The notes beneath the pieces were generated by a model that had not been told where the DNA came from, ran no database searches, and was given only the letters and a program-made list of their open reading frames with translations. Shown piece by piece: positions 24,558-32,498 of a stretch of DNA of 35,772 nucleotides. Origin of the DNA: DATDDB01 sp035260545. GTDB lineage: Bacteria; Pseudomonadota; Gammaproteobacteria; Burkholderiales; Gallionellaceae. The stretch is from assembly GCA_035260545.1 (NCBI GenBank), contig DATFUZ010000066.1, positions 1-35,772 of the forward strand. The letters are read 5' to 3'. Positions within the stretch are counted from its first letter, which is position 1; each line of letters begins with the position of its first letter. The position numbers were made by a program, and so were the translations under genes.

Positions 24558-27431
24558 TCAATGGGGAGCATGGCGCCGCGCCGCGGGATTGTTGGTCTGG
24601 CTGATGTCCGGCCGGAAAGCAGCCGCTATCACCGCATTCTGCTGTTCGTTATGCACCGCAAGGTAGCCCGCGGCCGGCGCGGCGGCGGAGGCGCGCAAGG
24701 CGTAGCCCAGTTTCATCTCGCGGCGCATGTGGCGCAGCAGGTAATGCTGGATGCGGTGCCAGGCGCCCTGGTTGCCCGGCTCTTCCTGGCACCACAGCAC
24801 CTCGGTGGCATTCGGGTAGGCCGCGATCTGGGCGGCAAAGGCGTCATGCGGGAAGGGATAGAGCTGTTCCAGGCGGATGACCGCCATGTCGGTGATCTTG
24901 CGCTCCTGCCGCGCCGCAATCAGTTCGTAATAGATCTTGCCGCTGCAGGCGATGATGCGCTTCACCTTGCTTGCCTCCAGCGCTTCGGCTTCGGCGATCA
25001 CCGGCTGAAAGCCGCCTTCCGCGAGGTGCTGCATGGGCGAGGCCGCCGCTTTGCTGCGCAGCAGGCTTTTCGGCGTGAATACGATGAGCGGGCGGCGCAT
25101 GTTGCGGCGCATCTGGCGCCGCAACAGGTGGAACATCTGCGCGGGGGTGGACGGGATGCACACCTGGAGGTTGTAATCCGCGCACAGTTGCAGGTAGCGC
25201 TCGATGCGCCCCGAGGAATGCTCCGCGCCCTGCCCCTCGTAGCCATGCGGCAGCAGCATGACCAGCCCGCACAGGCGCCCCCACTTCACCTCGCCGGAGG
25301 CGATGAACTGGTCTATCACGACCTGGGCGCCGTTGGCGAAGTCGCCGAACTGCGCCTCCCAGATGGTGAGCGTCTCCGGGTCGGCCGTGGCGTAGCCATA
25401 CTCGTAGGCAAGCACGGCCTCTTCCGACAGGATGGAATTGATCACCACAAAATTGGCCTGGTCCGGCGCCAGGTTGGAGAGCGGCACGTAGGGCGGCTCG
25501 CGCCAGTTCGTCCGCCCCTGGTTGTGCAGTTCGGCGTGGCGGTGGAAGAAGGTGCCGCGGCCGACATCCTGGCCCGACAGGCGAACCGGATAGCCCTCGG
25601 TGAGCAGCGTGGCGTAGGCCAGGTTTTCCGCCATGCCCCAGTCCAGCGCGAGTTCGCCGCGCCCCATCGCGCGCCGGTCCGCGATGACCTTCTCCACGCG
25701 CGAATGCAGCGTGATGTTTCCGGGCACATCGGTGAGCCGTTCCGCCAGGAGTTGCAGCCGCTCCAGCGGCACCGCGGTTTCGACTGCGGCATTCCACGGA
25801 TCGCCCGGATTGTATTTCTGCCAGCGCGCGGTATCGACCGAGCCGCCGTCACGCGGCACCGTGTGCACCGGGCTGATGCCCTCGTCCATCATCTTGCGGT
25901 AGGCCGCCACCATTTCGTCGGGCTCTTCCGGCTTGATCACCCCCTCCTGCTGCAGGCGCTGGGCGTAAAGCGCCCGGGTGCCGGGGTGCTTGTTGATGTA
26001 GCGGTACATGAAGGGCTGGGTCACCAGCGGCTCATCCTGTTCGTTGTGCCCCAGCTTGCGGAAACAGACCAGGTCGATCACCACATCGCTGTGGAACTGC
26101 ATGCGGTAATCGAAAGCGATCTCGGTCACCAGCACCACCGCCTCCGGATCGTCGGCATTGACGTGGATGATCGGCGCCTCGATCATTTTCGCGACATCGC
26201 TGCAATACAGCGAGGAACGTGCATCGCGCGCATCCGACGTAGTGAAGCCGATCTGGTTGTTGATGATGACATGCACCGTGCCGCCGGTGCGGAACCCGCG
26301 CGTCTGCGACAGGTTGAGGGTCTCCATCACCACGCCCTGCCCGGCAAAGGCCGCGTCGCCATGGATCAGGACCGGGATGACCGCGTCTCCTTCGTGATCG
26401 CCGCGCGCGTGCTGACGCGCGCGCACCGACCCTTCCACCACCGGATTGACGATCTCGAGGTGCGAGGGATTGAAGGCGAGTGCGACGTGCATCTGCCCGC
26501 CCTGTGTAACGATATTCGAAGAAAAACCGTTGTGGTATTTCACGTCGCCGGAGCTCAGGTTCCCGGCGTGATGCCCCTCGAATTCGGCGAACAGCATGGA
26601 AGGCAGCTTGCCCAGGATATTGACCAGCACGTTGAGCCGCCCGCGGTGGGCCATGCCGATCACCGTCTCCTTCACGCCGGCGCTTGCCGCACGCTGCAGC
26701 AGATGATCGAGCAGCGGAATGAGGGTTTCCCCGCCTTCCAGCGAGAAGCGCTTCTGCCCGACGTACTTGGTATGCAGGTAGCGCTCCAGCCCTTCCGCGG
26801 CGGTAAGCCGCTCGAGAATGCGGCGGCGCATGGCGGGCTCATAGTGGGCGGCGCCGCGCACGCCCTCGAGGCGCTGCTGAATCCAGCGCTTCTGGGCGTA
26901 GTCTCCGATGTACATGTACTCCGCACCGATCGAGCCGCAATAGGTCTGGCGCAACAGCTGCAGGATCTCGCGCAAGGTCATGCGCTGCGCGGCCACCAGC
27001 GAGCCGGTCTCGAACGTCGTATCCATGTCCGCCTCGGTGAAACCGTAAAACTCGGGATCGAGTTCAGGCACGTCCGGCTTGACGTGCCGGGCCAGCGGAT
27101 CGAGGTCGGCGTTGCGCACGCCGAGGAAGCGGTAGGCGTTGATGAGTTGCAGGACCGCAACCTGCCTGCGGTCGGGCGCGGCCTCGGCGGCCGGCGTCAT
27201 CGCCTGGCGGGGCAGGGCTGCAAATGCCCTCACGATCGGGCTATGCGGCACCTCGCGCGCGGCGTCCGGCCCGGAGCGGATGCGGTCGAAAAAGGCGCGC
27301 CAGCCGTCCGGCACCGAGGCCGGGTCGGCCAGGTAATCCTCGTACAGGCCCTCGACGAACAGATCGTTCATGCCGAACAGGGCGGACGACGACACCATCG
27401 CTTGTATATCGTTTTTTTCCTGTCCGGCCAT
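24558..27431 (-). CDS. odhA: 2-oxoglutarate dehydrogenase E1
   Basis: A 957-residue thiamine-diphosphate enzyme (E. coli SucA 933) that decarboxylates 2-oxoglutarate and succinylates the E2 lipoyl group. The N-terminal SSALFGMNDLFVEGLYEDYLADP segment binds E2/E3 in this family. Catalytic patches present are VIGMAHRGRLNVLVN, the TDP-binding GDAAFAGQGVVMETLNLSQ with INNQIGFTT, RKLGHNEQDEP, and the C-terminal YGYATADPETLTIWEAQFGDFANGAQ and EEPGNQGAWHRIQHYL. The ATG at 27431 has an AGACAGG-type signal just upstream. It lies between gltA and odhB on the same strand, and a 10-bp GC hairpin sits in the gap after gltA. Confidence 0.97.
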   Translation of the reverse strand: MAGQEKNDIQAMVSSSALFGMNDLFVEGLYEDYLADPASVPDGWRAFFDRIRSGPDAAREVPHSPIVRAFAALPRQAMTPAAEAAPDRRQVAVLQLINAYRFLGVRNADLDPLARHVKPDVPELDPEFYGFTEADMDTTFETGSLVAAQRMTLREILQLLRQTYCGSIGAEYMYIGDYAQKRWIQQRLEGVRGAAHYEPAMRRRILERLTAAEGLERYLHTKYVGQKRFSLEGGETLIPLLDHLLQRAASAGVKETVIGMAHRGRLNVLVNILGKLPSMLFAEFEGHHAGNLSSGDVKYHNGFSSNIVTQGGQMHVALAFNPSHLEIVNPVVEGSVRARQHARGDHEGDAVIPVLIHGDAAFAGQGVVMETLNLSQTRGFRTGGTVHVIINNQIGFTTSDARDARSSLYCSDVAKMIEAPIIHVNADDPEAVVLVTEIAFDYRMQFHSDVVIDLVCFRKLGHNEQDEPLVTQPFMYRYINKHPGTRALYAQRLQQEGVIKPEEPDEMVAAYRKMMDEGISPVHTVPRDGGSVDTARWQKYNPGDPWNAAVETAVPLERLQLLAERLTDVPGNITLHSRVEKVIADRRAMGRGELALDWGMAENLAYATLLTEGYPVRLSGQDVGRGTFFHRHAELHNQGRTNWREPPYVPLSNLAPDQANFVVINSILSEEAVLAYEYGYATADPETLTIWEAQFGDFANGAQVVIDQFIASGEVKWGRLCGLVMLLPHGYEGQGAEHSSGRIERYLQLCADYNLQVCIPSTPAQMFHLLRRQMRRNMRRPLIVFTPKSLLRSKAAASPMQHLAEGGFQPVIAEAEALEASKVKRIIACSGKIYYELIAARQERKITDMAVIRLEQLYPFPHDAFAAQIAAYPNATEVLWCQEEPGNQGAWHRIQHYLLRHMRREMKLGYALRASAAAPAAGYLAVHNEQQNAVIAAAFRPDISQTNNPAARRHAPH

Positions 27432-27481
27432 AGCCTGTCTTCTTTATGTACGCGTTGCGATGGCGCCCCGCATCGTTTTCG

Positions 27482-27509
27482 GGCGCGGGCGGCGCCCCGC
27501 GCCCGCGCC
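27482..27509 (-). terminator. Strong GC hairpin between gltA and odhA
   Basis: GGCGCGGGCG (27482-27491) and CGCCCGCGCC (27500-27509) form a perfect 10-bp stem with an 8-base loop, 10 bases beyond the gltA stop. No T-tract follows on the minus strand, so partial termination or mRNA 3'-end protection is more likely than full termination. Confidence 0.5.
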
Positions 27510-27519
27510 GGTCCCTGTT

Positions 27520-28806
27520 TCAGCGTCCCTCTATGGGAACATAGTCGCGCTTTTGCGCGCCCAGGTAGAGCTGGCGCGGACGGCCGATCTTGCGCTCGTT
27601 GTCGGCCATCATCTCGTTCCATTGCGAAATCCAGCCTATGCTGCGCGCCACCGCAAAGAACACCGTGAACATGTTGGTCGGCACCCCCAGCGCCTTGAGC
27701 ACGATGCCGGAGTAGAAGTCGACGTTGGGATAAAGCTTGCGCTCGATGAAATAGGGATCGGAAAGCGCGGCCTTCTCCAGCGCCATGGCCAGTTCGAACA
27801 GCTTGCTGTTACCCAGGCCCAGTTCGTGGAGCACCTCGTAGCAGGTCTCGCGCATGACGCTCGCGCGCGGATCCATGTTCTTGTATACGCGGTGGCCGAA
27901 ACCCATCAGCCGGTACTTCTTGTCCTTGACGCCCTGCACGTATTCCGGGACGCGCGACACGTCGCCGATCTCCTCCAGCATCTTGAGCGCGGCCTCGTTC
28001 GCCCCGCCATGCGCCGGGCCCCACAGGGCCGCGATGCCGGAGGCGATGCAGGCGAAGGGATTCGCGCCGCTGGAGCCGGCCAGGCGCACCGTCGACGTGG
28101 AGGCATTCTGCTCGTGGTCCGCGTGCAGGATGAAGATGCGCTCCAGCGCGCGCACCAGCACGGGATTGGGCACGTACTCCTCGGCCGGGGTGCCGAACAT
28201 CATGTACATGAAGTTCTCGACGTAGTTGTAACGGTTCTGGGGAAACATGAACGGCTCGCCGATACTGTACTTGTACGTCATGGCGGCGATCGTGGGCACC
28301 TTGGCCAGCAGGCGGTGCGCGGACACCCTGCGGTGCTCGGGGTCGCTGATGTCCAGGGAATCGTGATAAAACGCCGACAATGCGCCCACCACGCCCACCA
28401 TCACGGCCATGGGATGCGCATCGCGCCGGAAGCCGCTGAAAAATCGCGCGAGCTGGTCGTGCAGCATGGTGTGGTAGGTGATGGTCCGGGCGAAAGCAGC
28501 CTTCTCCGCGACGCTGGGCAACTCGCCGTTCAGCAGCAGGTAGCAAACCTCGATGAAGTCGGACTGCGCCGCCAGTTGCTCGATGGGATAGCCCCGGTAA
28601 TACAGCAGTCCGGCATCGCCGTCGATATAGGTGATGGCCGAACTGCAGCTCGCGGTTGCCATGAATGCGGGGTCGTAGCTGAACAGGCCAAGCTGGTTGA
28701 TGCCGCGGATGTCCACGACATCCGGCCCCAGTGTGCCGGACAGAATGGGCAGTTCCACGCTACGGCCGTCGTCCAGTGTCAATGTTGCGACGCGATTTTT
28801 TGTCAT
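27520..28806 (-). CDS. gltA: Citrate synthase (hexameric, type II)
   Basis: A 428-residue citrate synthase that condenses acetyl-CoA and oxaloacetate. The N-terminal region (ATLTLDDGRSVELPILSGTLGPDVVDI) and the length are typical of the large, NADH-sensitive proteobacterial type. Catalytic patches present are HADHEQNASTSTVRLAGSSGANPFA, LWGPAHGGANEAAL, GFGHRVYKNMDPRA and PNVDFYSGIVLKALG. GGAGAG lies a few bases before the ATG. It follows sdhE after 34 nt and precedes odhA after 88 nt, and all are probably co-transcribed from sdhC. Confidence 0.98.
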   Translation of the reverse strand: MTKNRVATLTLDDGRSVELPILSGTLGPDVVDIRGINQLGLFSYDPAFMATASCSSAITYIDGDAGLLYYRGYPIEQLAAQSDFIEVCYLLLNGELPSVAEKAAFARTITYHTMLHDQLARFFSGFRRDAHPMAVMVGVVGALSAFYHDSLDISDPEHRRVSAHRLLAKVPTIAAMTYKYSIGEPFMFPQNRYNYVENFMYMMFGTPAEEYVPNPVLVRALERIFILHADHEQNASTSTVRLAGSSGANPFACIASGIAALWGPAHGGANEAALKMLEEIGDVSRVPEYVQGVKDKKYRLMGFGHRVYKNMDPRASVMRETCYEVLHELGLGNSKLFELAMALEKAALSDPYFIERKLYPNVDFYSGIVLKALGVPTNMFTVFFAVARSIGWISQWNEMMADNERKIGRPRQLYLGAQKRDYVPIEGR

Positions 28807-28840
28807 ACTCTCTCCAACTCCCGTTCGGGCCAGCCGCTGC

Positions 28841-29077
28841 TCAGGCTGCCCGGATCAACTTCAGCACCGCAGCCTGGCTGGCGGCTGGCGGCGCAATCTC
28901 CTCGGACGTAATGATATCCCAGAGTTCCGCATCCGGCATATCCAGCAGGGCGTCAAATGCTTCGCGGCCGGCTTTATCCAGTTCTTCATAGTGCCGCTCC
29001 ACAAACCGGCCCAGGACGATGTCCAGCTCCAGCATGCCGCGGCGGCAACGCCAGCGTACGCGCTCCAGTTCCTTCAT
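28841..29077 (-). CDS. sdhE: SdhE: FAD assembly factor for succinate dehydrogenase
   Basis: A 78-residue protein of the SdhE/YgfY/Sdh5 family, which helps attach FAD covalently to SdhA. The signature RGMLELD (RGxxE motif) follows a basic N-terminal helix (VRWRCRRG). The downstream helices (DIVLGRFVERHYEELDKAGREAFDALLDMPDAELWD) match the family fold. It starts 16 nt after sdhB, so it is in the same operon as its target enzyme. Confidence 0.94.
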   Translation of the reverse strand: MKELERVRWRCRRGMLELDIVLGRFVERHYEELDKAGREAFDALLDMPDAELWDIITSEEIAPPAASQAAVLKLIRAA

Positions 29078-29093
29078 CGGAATAACAGGGCCG

Positions 29094-29795
29094 CTATACG
29101 GCCCGCTTCGCCATCATGCACTTGATCTTGCCGATGGCCTCGGTGGGATTCAACTCCTTCGGGCATACCTCGGCGCAACTCATGATGGTATGGCAGCGAA
29201 ACAGGCGATAGGGATCTTCCAGATTGTCCAGCCGCTCGGCCGTGGCCTGGTCGCGCGTATCCGCAAGGAAGCGATAGGCCTGAAGCAGGCCGGCCGGCCC
29301 GACGAACTTGTCCGGATTCCACCAGAACGAGGGGCAGGCCGTCGAACAGCATCCGCACAGGATGCATTCGTACAGCCCGTCCAGTTCGCTGCGGTCTTCG
29401 GGGGACTGCAGGCGCTCCGTTTCGGGCGGCGGGTCATTGTTCACGAGGTAGGGCTTGATCGATTCATACTGACGGAAGAACTGCGTCATGTCCACTATCA
29501 GATCGCGGACAACCGGCAGGCCGGGCAGCGGCCGCAGCTCGACCGGCTGCTTCAGGCCGGACAGCGGGGTAATGCAGGCCAGCCCGTTGCGGCCATTGAT
29601 ATTCATGGCGTCCGACCCGCACACTCCCTCGCGGCAGGAGCGGCGGAATGCGATGCTGTCGTCCTGCTCCTTGAGCAGCAGCAGGGCATCGAGCAGCATG
29701 CCCCCGCGTGCCCCCATATCGAGATCGTAGTCCCGCATGACAGGCCGCGCATCAGTTTCGGGGTTGTATCGGTAGATCCTGAATTTCATGCCCAT
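29094..29795 (-). CDS. sdhB: Succinate dehydrogenase iron-sulfur subunit
   Basis: A 233-residue SdhB that carries electrons from SdhA flavin to quinone. Three cluster-binding regions are complete: CREGVCGSDAMNINGRNGLAC for the [2Fe-2S] cluster, CILCGCCSTACPSFWW, and CHTIMSCAEVCPKELNP for the [4Fe-4S] and [3Fe-4S] clusters. The start is either the ATG at 29795 (MGMKFRIYRYNP) or the one at 29789; GGGAC lies upstream of both. SdhB is normally directly behind sdhA; here it is separated from it by a 2.4-kb HD-GYP gene on the same strand. Either read-through or a separate promoter must supply it. Confidence 0.97.
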   Translation of the reverse strand: MGMKFRIYRYNPETDARPVMRDYDLDMGARGGMLLDALLLLKEQDDSIAFRRSCREGVCGSDAMNINGRNGLACITPLSGLKQPVELRPLPGLPVVRDLIVDMTQFFRQYESIKPYLVNNDPPPETERLQSPEDRSELDGLYECILCGCCSTACPSFWWNPDKFVGPAGLLQAYRFLADTRDQATAERLDNLEDPYRLFRCHTIMSCAEVCPKELNPTEAIGKIKCMMAKRAV

Positions 29796-29836
29796 GTCCC
29801 GGCGGAATTGCCCATGGTGGAGAGTTTAGTTGATTC

Positions 29837-29869
29837 GCCCGCCTCCGGCACGCACTTTGTGCGGCGGGC
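29837..29869 (-). terminator. Stem-loop between the HD-GYP gene and sdhB
   Basis: GCCCGCC (29837-29843) pairs with GGCGGGC (29863-29869), with an inner GCAC/GTGC pairing. It begins just beyond the HD-GYP stop and about 40 bases before sdhB. There is no T-tract, so it may be a processing or stability hairpin. Confidence 0.4.
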
Positions 29870-29870
29870 C

Positions 29871-32243
29871 TCAGGCGGATTTCTGCGGTGACCAGAATTC
29901 GGGCAGGGCATATTTTTTTTTCTCGAACACCGTGACGCAGGCATCCACCACGTCAGGATCGTAATGGGTTCCCCGGTGCTCACGGATTTCCTGCATCGCC
30001 GCCGGCAACCCCAGTGCCGGACGGTAGGGCCGGTGCGAGGCCATGGCCTCGACCACATCGGACACCGCCAGAATGCGCGCCTCCAGCAGAATTTCCTCGC
30101 CCTTCAGGCCGAGCGGGTAGCCCGACCCGTCCACGCGCTCGTGATGCTGCAATATTGTCTGCGCGATGGGCCAGGGAAATTCGATATTCTTGAGGATTTC
30201 GTACCCGGTCTCGGGATGCTGCCGGATCAACCGGTACTCGACCTCGCTCAGCTTGCCCGGCTTGCTGAGGATTTCGGCGGGCACCCGGATCTTGCCGAGG
30301 TCGTGGATGGTAGCTGCAAGATGAATGCCGCGCACCTGATCCTCGGGCAACCCCATCTCCCGGGCGATGGCCTCGGCGAGTCCGGCAACGCGCCGTTCGT
30401 GCCCGGCAGTATAGGGATCACGCATCTCGACCATGGAGGAAACCGCCTGTACCGTGCCCTCGAGTTCGGCACGCAGCTGCTTCAGCATGCGCTCCTGGCC
30501 CTGCCGCAAGCGCATGGTGCCGATGCCGAAGCCCAGGTCGTCCGCCAGTTCCTTCAGCATTGCGACCTCTTCCTCGCCGAATCCGCCGACCTCGTGGGCA
30601 TAGATGTTCAGGCTGCCTATCGTCGAGGTTTTTTCCCTGAGCGGCAAGGCGATGCAGGACGCGGCACCGGCATGCGCCGGCCATTGCCCGCTGAAGACCG
30701 GTTCCGCAGCAACGTCCGCGGACATCTCCGCCTGCCCGCTGCGTATGGCGCGCCCCGCCGGCCATTTTCCGTGCTCGTCATCCGCCCAGGTCAATCTGAC
30801 TCCCTGCAGGGCCGCCTCGTCCAGGCCATGTTGCGCACGCAACTGCAGAGTCTTGCCCGCATCCTGCTCGGCATAGCCGACCCACGCCGCGCGGTAGCCG
30901 CCGCTCTCCACGATCACCGCGCACATGTCCCGCAGCAACTGCTGTTCGTCCTCGGCGAAAACCAGGGTCCGGTTACAGTCGCCTATGGTCTTCAGGGCCT
31001 GGTTGAGCTTGACCAGCCGCTCTTCGCTGCGCTTGCGCTCGGTGATGTCCTCGAAGGAAACGATGGCCGCCGCGACCTCTCGCATGTCTTCGATAAACAG
31101 GGGCTCGGCATTCACGTTTAACCACTGCGTTTCGCCCCCGGGCAATTCAAGACCGACCACGACATTGGTCACGGCTGTGCCGGCCCGCAGGGTACGGAAC
31201 GCAGGCAAGTCATCCTGCGCAAACGGCGTCCCGTCCTCGCGCCGCACCGCCCTGCCGGCAACGGCGCGCGTGGCGCCCACGATCCGCTCGCGGCTCATGC
31301 CGAGCATGCGTTCGGCGGCAGGATTGCAGAGCTGGATCACGCCGCTCTTGCTGTACAACAACACCCCCTCCGCCAGCGACTCGAACATGGAGCGGAATCT
31401 CGCCTCACTGTTGCTGAGCGCCAGTTCCGCCCGCTTGCGTTCGGTGATGTCGGTCATGACGCCCAGCATGCGCAGAGGCTTGCCCTGCTTGTCCCATCGC
31501 ACCACCTTGGCGATCCCGCTCAGCCAGATCCACGCGCCCTGCTGCGAGCTGCGCCGGAATTCCATCGAGACCGGCCCGCCGTTCGCCAGGCACCGCCCGA
31601 AAGCGCGCACCACCGCTTCCTTGTCTTCGGGGTGGAGGCTGTCCATCCACTGTGCCAGCGTCGGCTCAAAGGCTGCCGGGTCGTAACCTATCATCGCGGC
31701 ATATTCCGGACTCACCGCGGCCTTGCCCGTGCGGACATTCAGGTCGAACCACGCCTGGTGCGCCGCGCTGAAGGCCAGCCTGAGCCTTTCCTCGCCGTCG
31801 CGCACCGCCTGCTCCATCAGCTTGCGCTCGGTGATGTCGTACATGATGTGCAGCGAATACAGGTAGCGCCCGTCGCCGTCGGTCACCGCGGCGGCGCGCG
31901 AAAGGTAGATCTGGCCGTTGTCCAGCCTGATTTCCTCTTCCCCCGTTCCGCCCTGTTCGATCAGGGCGGCACACAACGGCAGCGGACCGCTGCGTTTGGG
32001 AAACATCTCGTAATAGGGTTTGCCCACCACCTCCTTCACCGACAGGCCGGCCAGGTCGGCGTAGGCGCGATTGGATCGCGTCACCTTGCATTCCGCGTCA
32101 TGCAGGAAGATGGGATCCTGGATGGTATCCAGGGCGGCAAGCCATTCGTGATGCGCCTTCTTGATGCGCTGGCTGATCTCGTCGGCCGGCATCATGAACA
32201 TCAGCGCCGTACGCTCGCCTATCGAGTCATCCCGGTCGGCCAT
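29871..32243 (-). CDS. PAS/GAF sensor with HD-GYP phosphodiesterase domain
   Basis: A 790-residue soluble signalling protein. Approximate order: three PAS domains (35-140, 145-270, 275-400), with links of the form DITERKRAEL after them, a GAF domain (~405-570), then an HD-GYP domain (~585-760). The catalytic residues are present: HERRVAGLAEAIA, HDLGKIRVP, HHERVDGSGYPLGLKGEEI and ARILAVSDVVEAM. HD-GYP enzymes degrade c-di-GMP. The gene sits between sdhA and sdhB, an unusual place; PAS domains may sense redox or energy state, which would fit (inference). The ATG at 32243 has a weak RBS and lies 4 nt after a small ORF with a better one. A later start around MMPADEIS is possible. Confidence 0.92.
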   Translation of the reverse strand: MADRDDSIGERTALMFMMPADEISQRIKKAHHEWLAALDTIQDPIFLHDAECKVTRSNRAYADLAGLSVKEVVGKPYYEMFPKRSGPLPLCAALIEQGGTGEEEIRLDNGQIYLSRAAAVTDGDGRYLYSLHIMYDITERKLMEQAVRDGEERLRLAFSAAHQAWFDLNVRTGKAAVSPEYAAMIGYDPAAFEPTLAQWMDSLHPEDKEAVVRAFGRCLANGGPVSMEFRRSSQQGAWIWLSGIAKVVRWDKQGKPLRMLGVMTDITERKRAELALSNSEARFRSMFESLAEGVLLYSKSGVIQLCNPAAERMLGMSRERIVGATRAVAGRAVRREDGTPFAQDDLPAFRTLRAGTAVTNVVVGLELPGGETQWLNVNAEPLFIEDMREVAAAIVSFEDITERKRSEERLVKLNQALKTIGDCNRTLVFAEDEQQLLRDMCAVIVESGGYRAAWVGYAEQDAGKTLQLRAQHGLDEAALQGVRLTWADDEHGKWPAGRAIRSGQAEMSADVAAEPVFSGQWPAHAGAASCIALPLREKTSTIGSLNIYAHEVGGFGEEEVAMLKELADDLGFGIGTMRLRQGQERMLKQLRAELEGTVQAVSSMVEMRDPYTAGHERRVAGLAEAIAREMGLPEDQVRGIHLAATIHDLGKIRVPAEILSKPGKLSEVEYRLIRQHPETGYEILKNIEFPWPIAQTILQHHERVDGSGYPLGLKGEEILLEARILAVSDVVEAMASHRPYRPALGLPAAMQEIREHRGTHYDPDVVDACVTVFEKKKYALPEFWSPQKSA

Positions 32244-32247
32244 GATT

Positions 32248-32331
32248 TCACTCGGCGGAAGCAGTGCGCCACCCGCTGGCGGCAGGCCAGACGATGGCGC
32301 TATGAGTCGGGTGCTGACGGATGCAATGCAT
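32248..32331 (-). CDS. Possible 27-aa leader ORF before the HD-GYP gene
   Basis: An ATG at 32331 is preceded by AGGGAGAC with good spacing. The frame is open for 27 codons to a TGA at 32248-32250, 4 nt before the HD-GYP start codon. The peptide is rich in His, Trp and Ser and has no motif. The HD-GYP gene's own RBS is weak, so translational coupling from this ORF is plausible. Confidence 0.35.
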   Translation of the reverse strand: MHCIRQHPTHSAIVWPAASGWRTASAE

Positions 32332-32498
32332 TACGTCTCCCTCAGGCTGGGTGCGCCTCTAATGTAGCACCAACAAGACTTGAACGGTATGGCTTTCCCC
32401 AGCCATATCATGGCGTTATGCGTTTTGCATATCTGGCCGGGCGACCCTCGTAGCGCGTGGCGGCGCCGAGGCAAGCGCGCCCATCACCAGTGCGCCAA

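Noticed and set aside
24135..27668. 1177-codon open frame on the plus strand opposite odhA
   Set aside because: Shadow of odhA with low-complexity His/Arg-rich translation; odhA on the minus strand has full family motifs.
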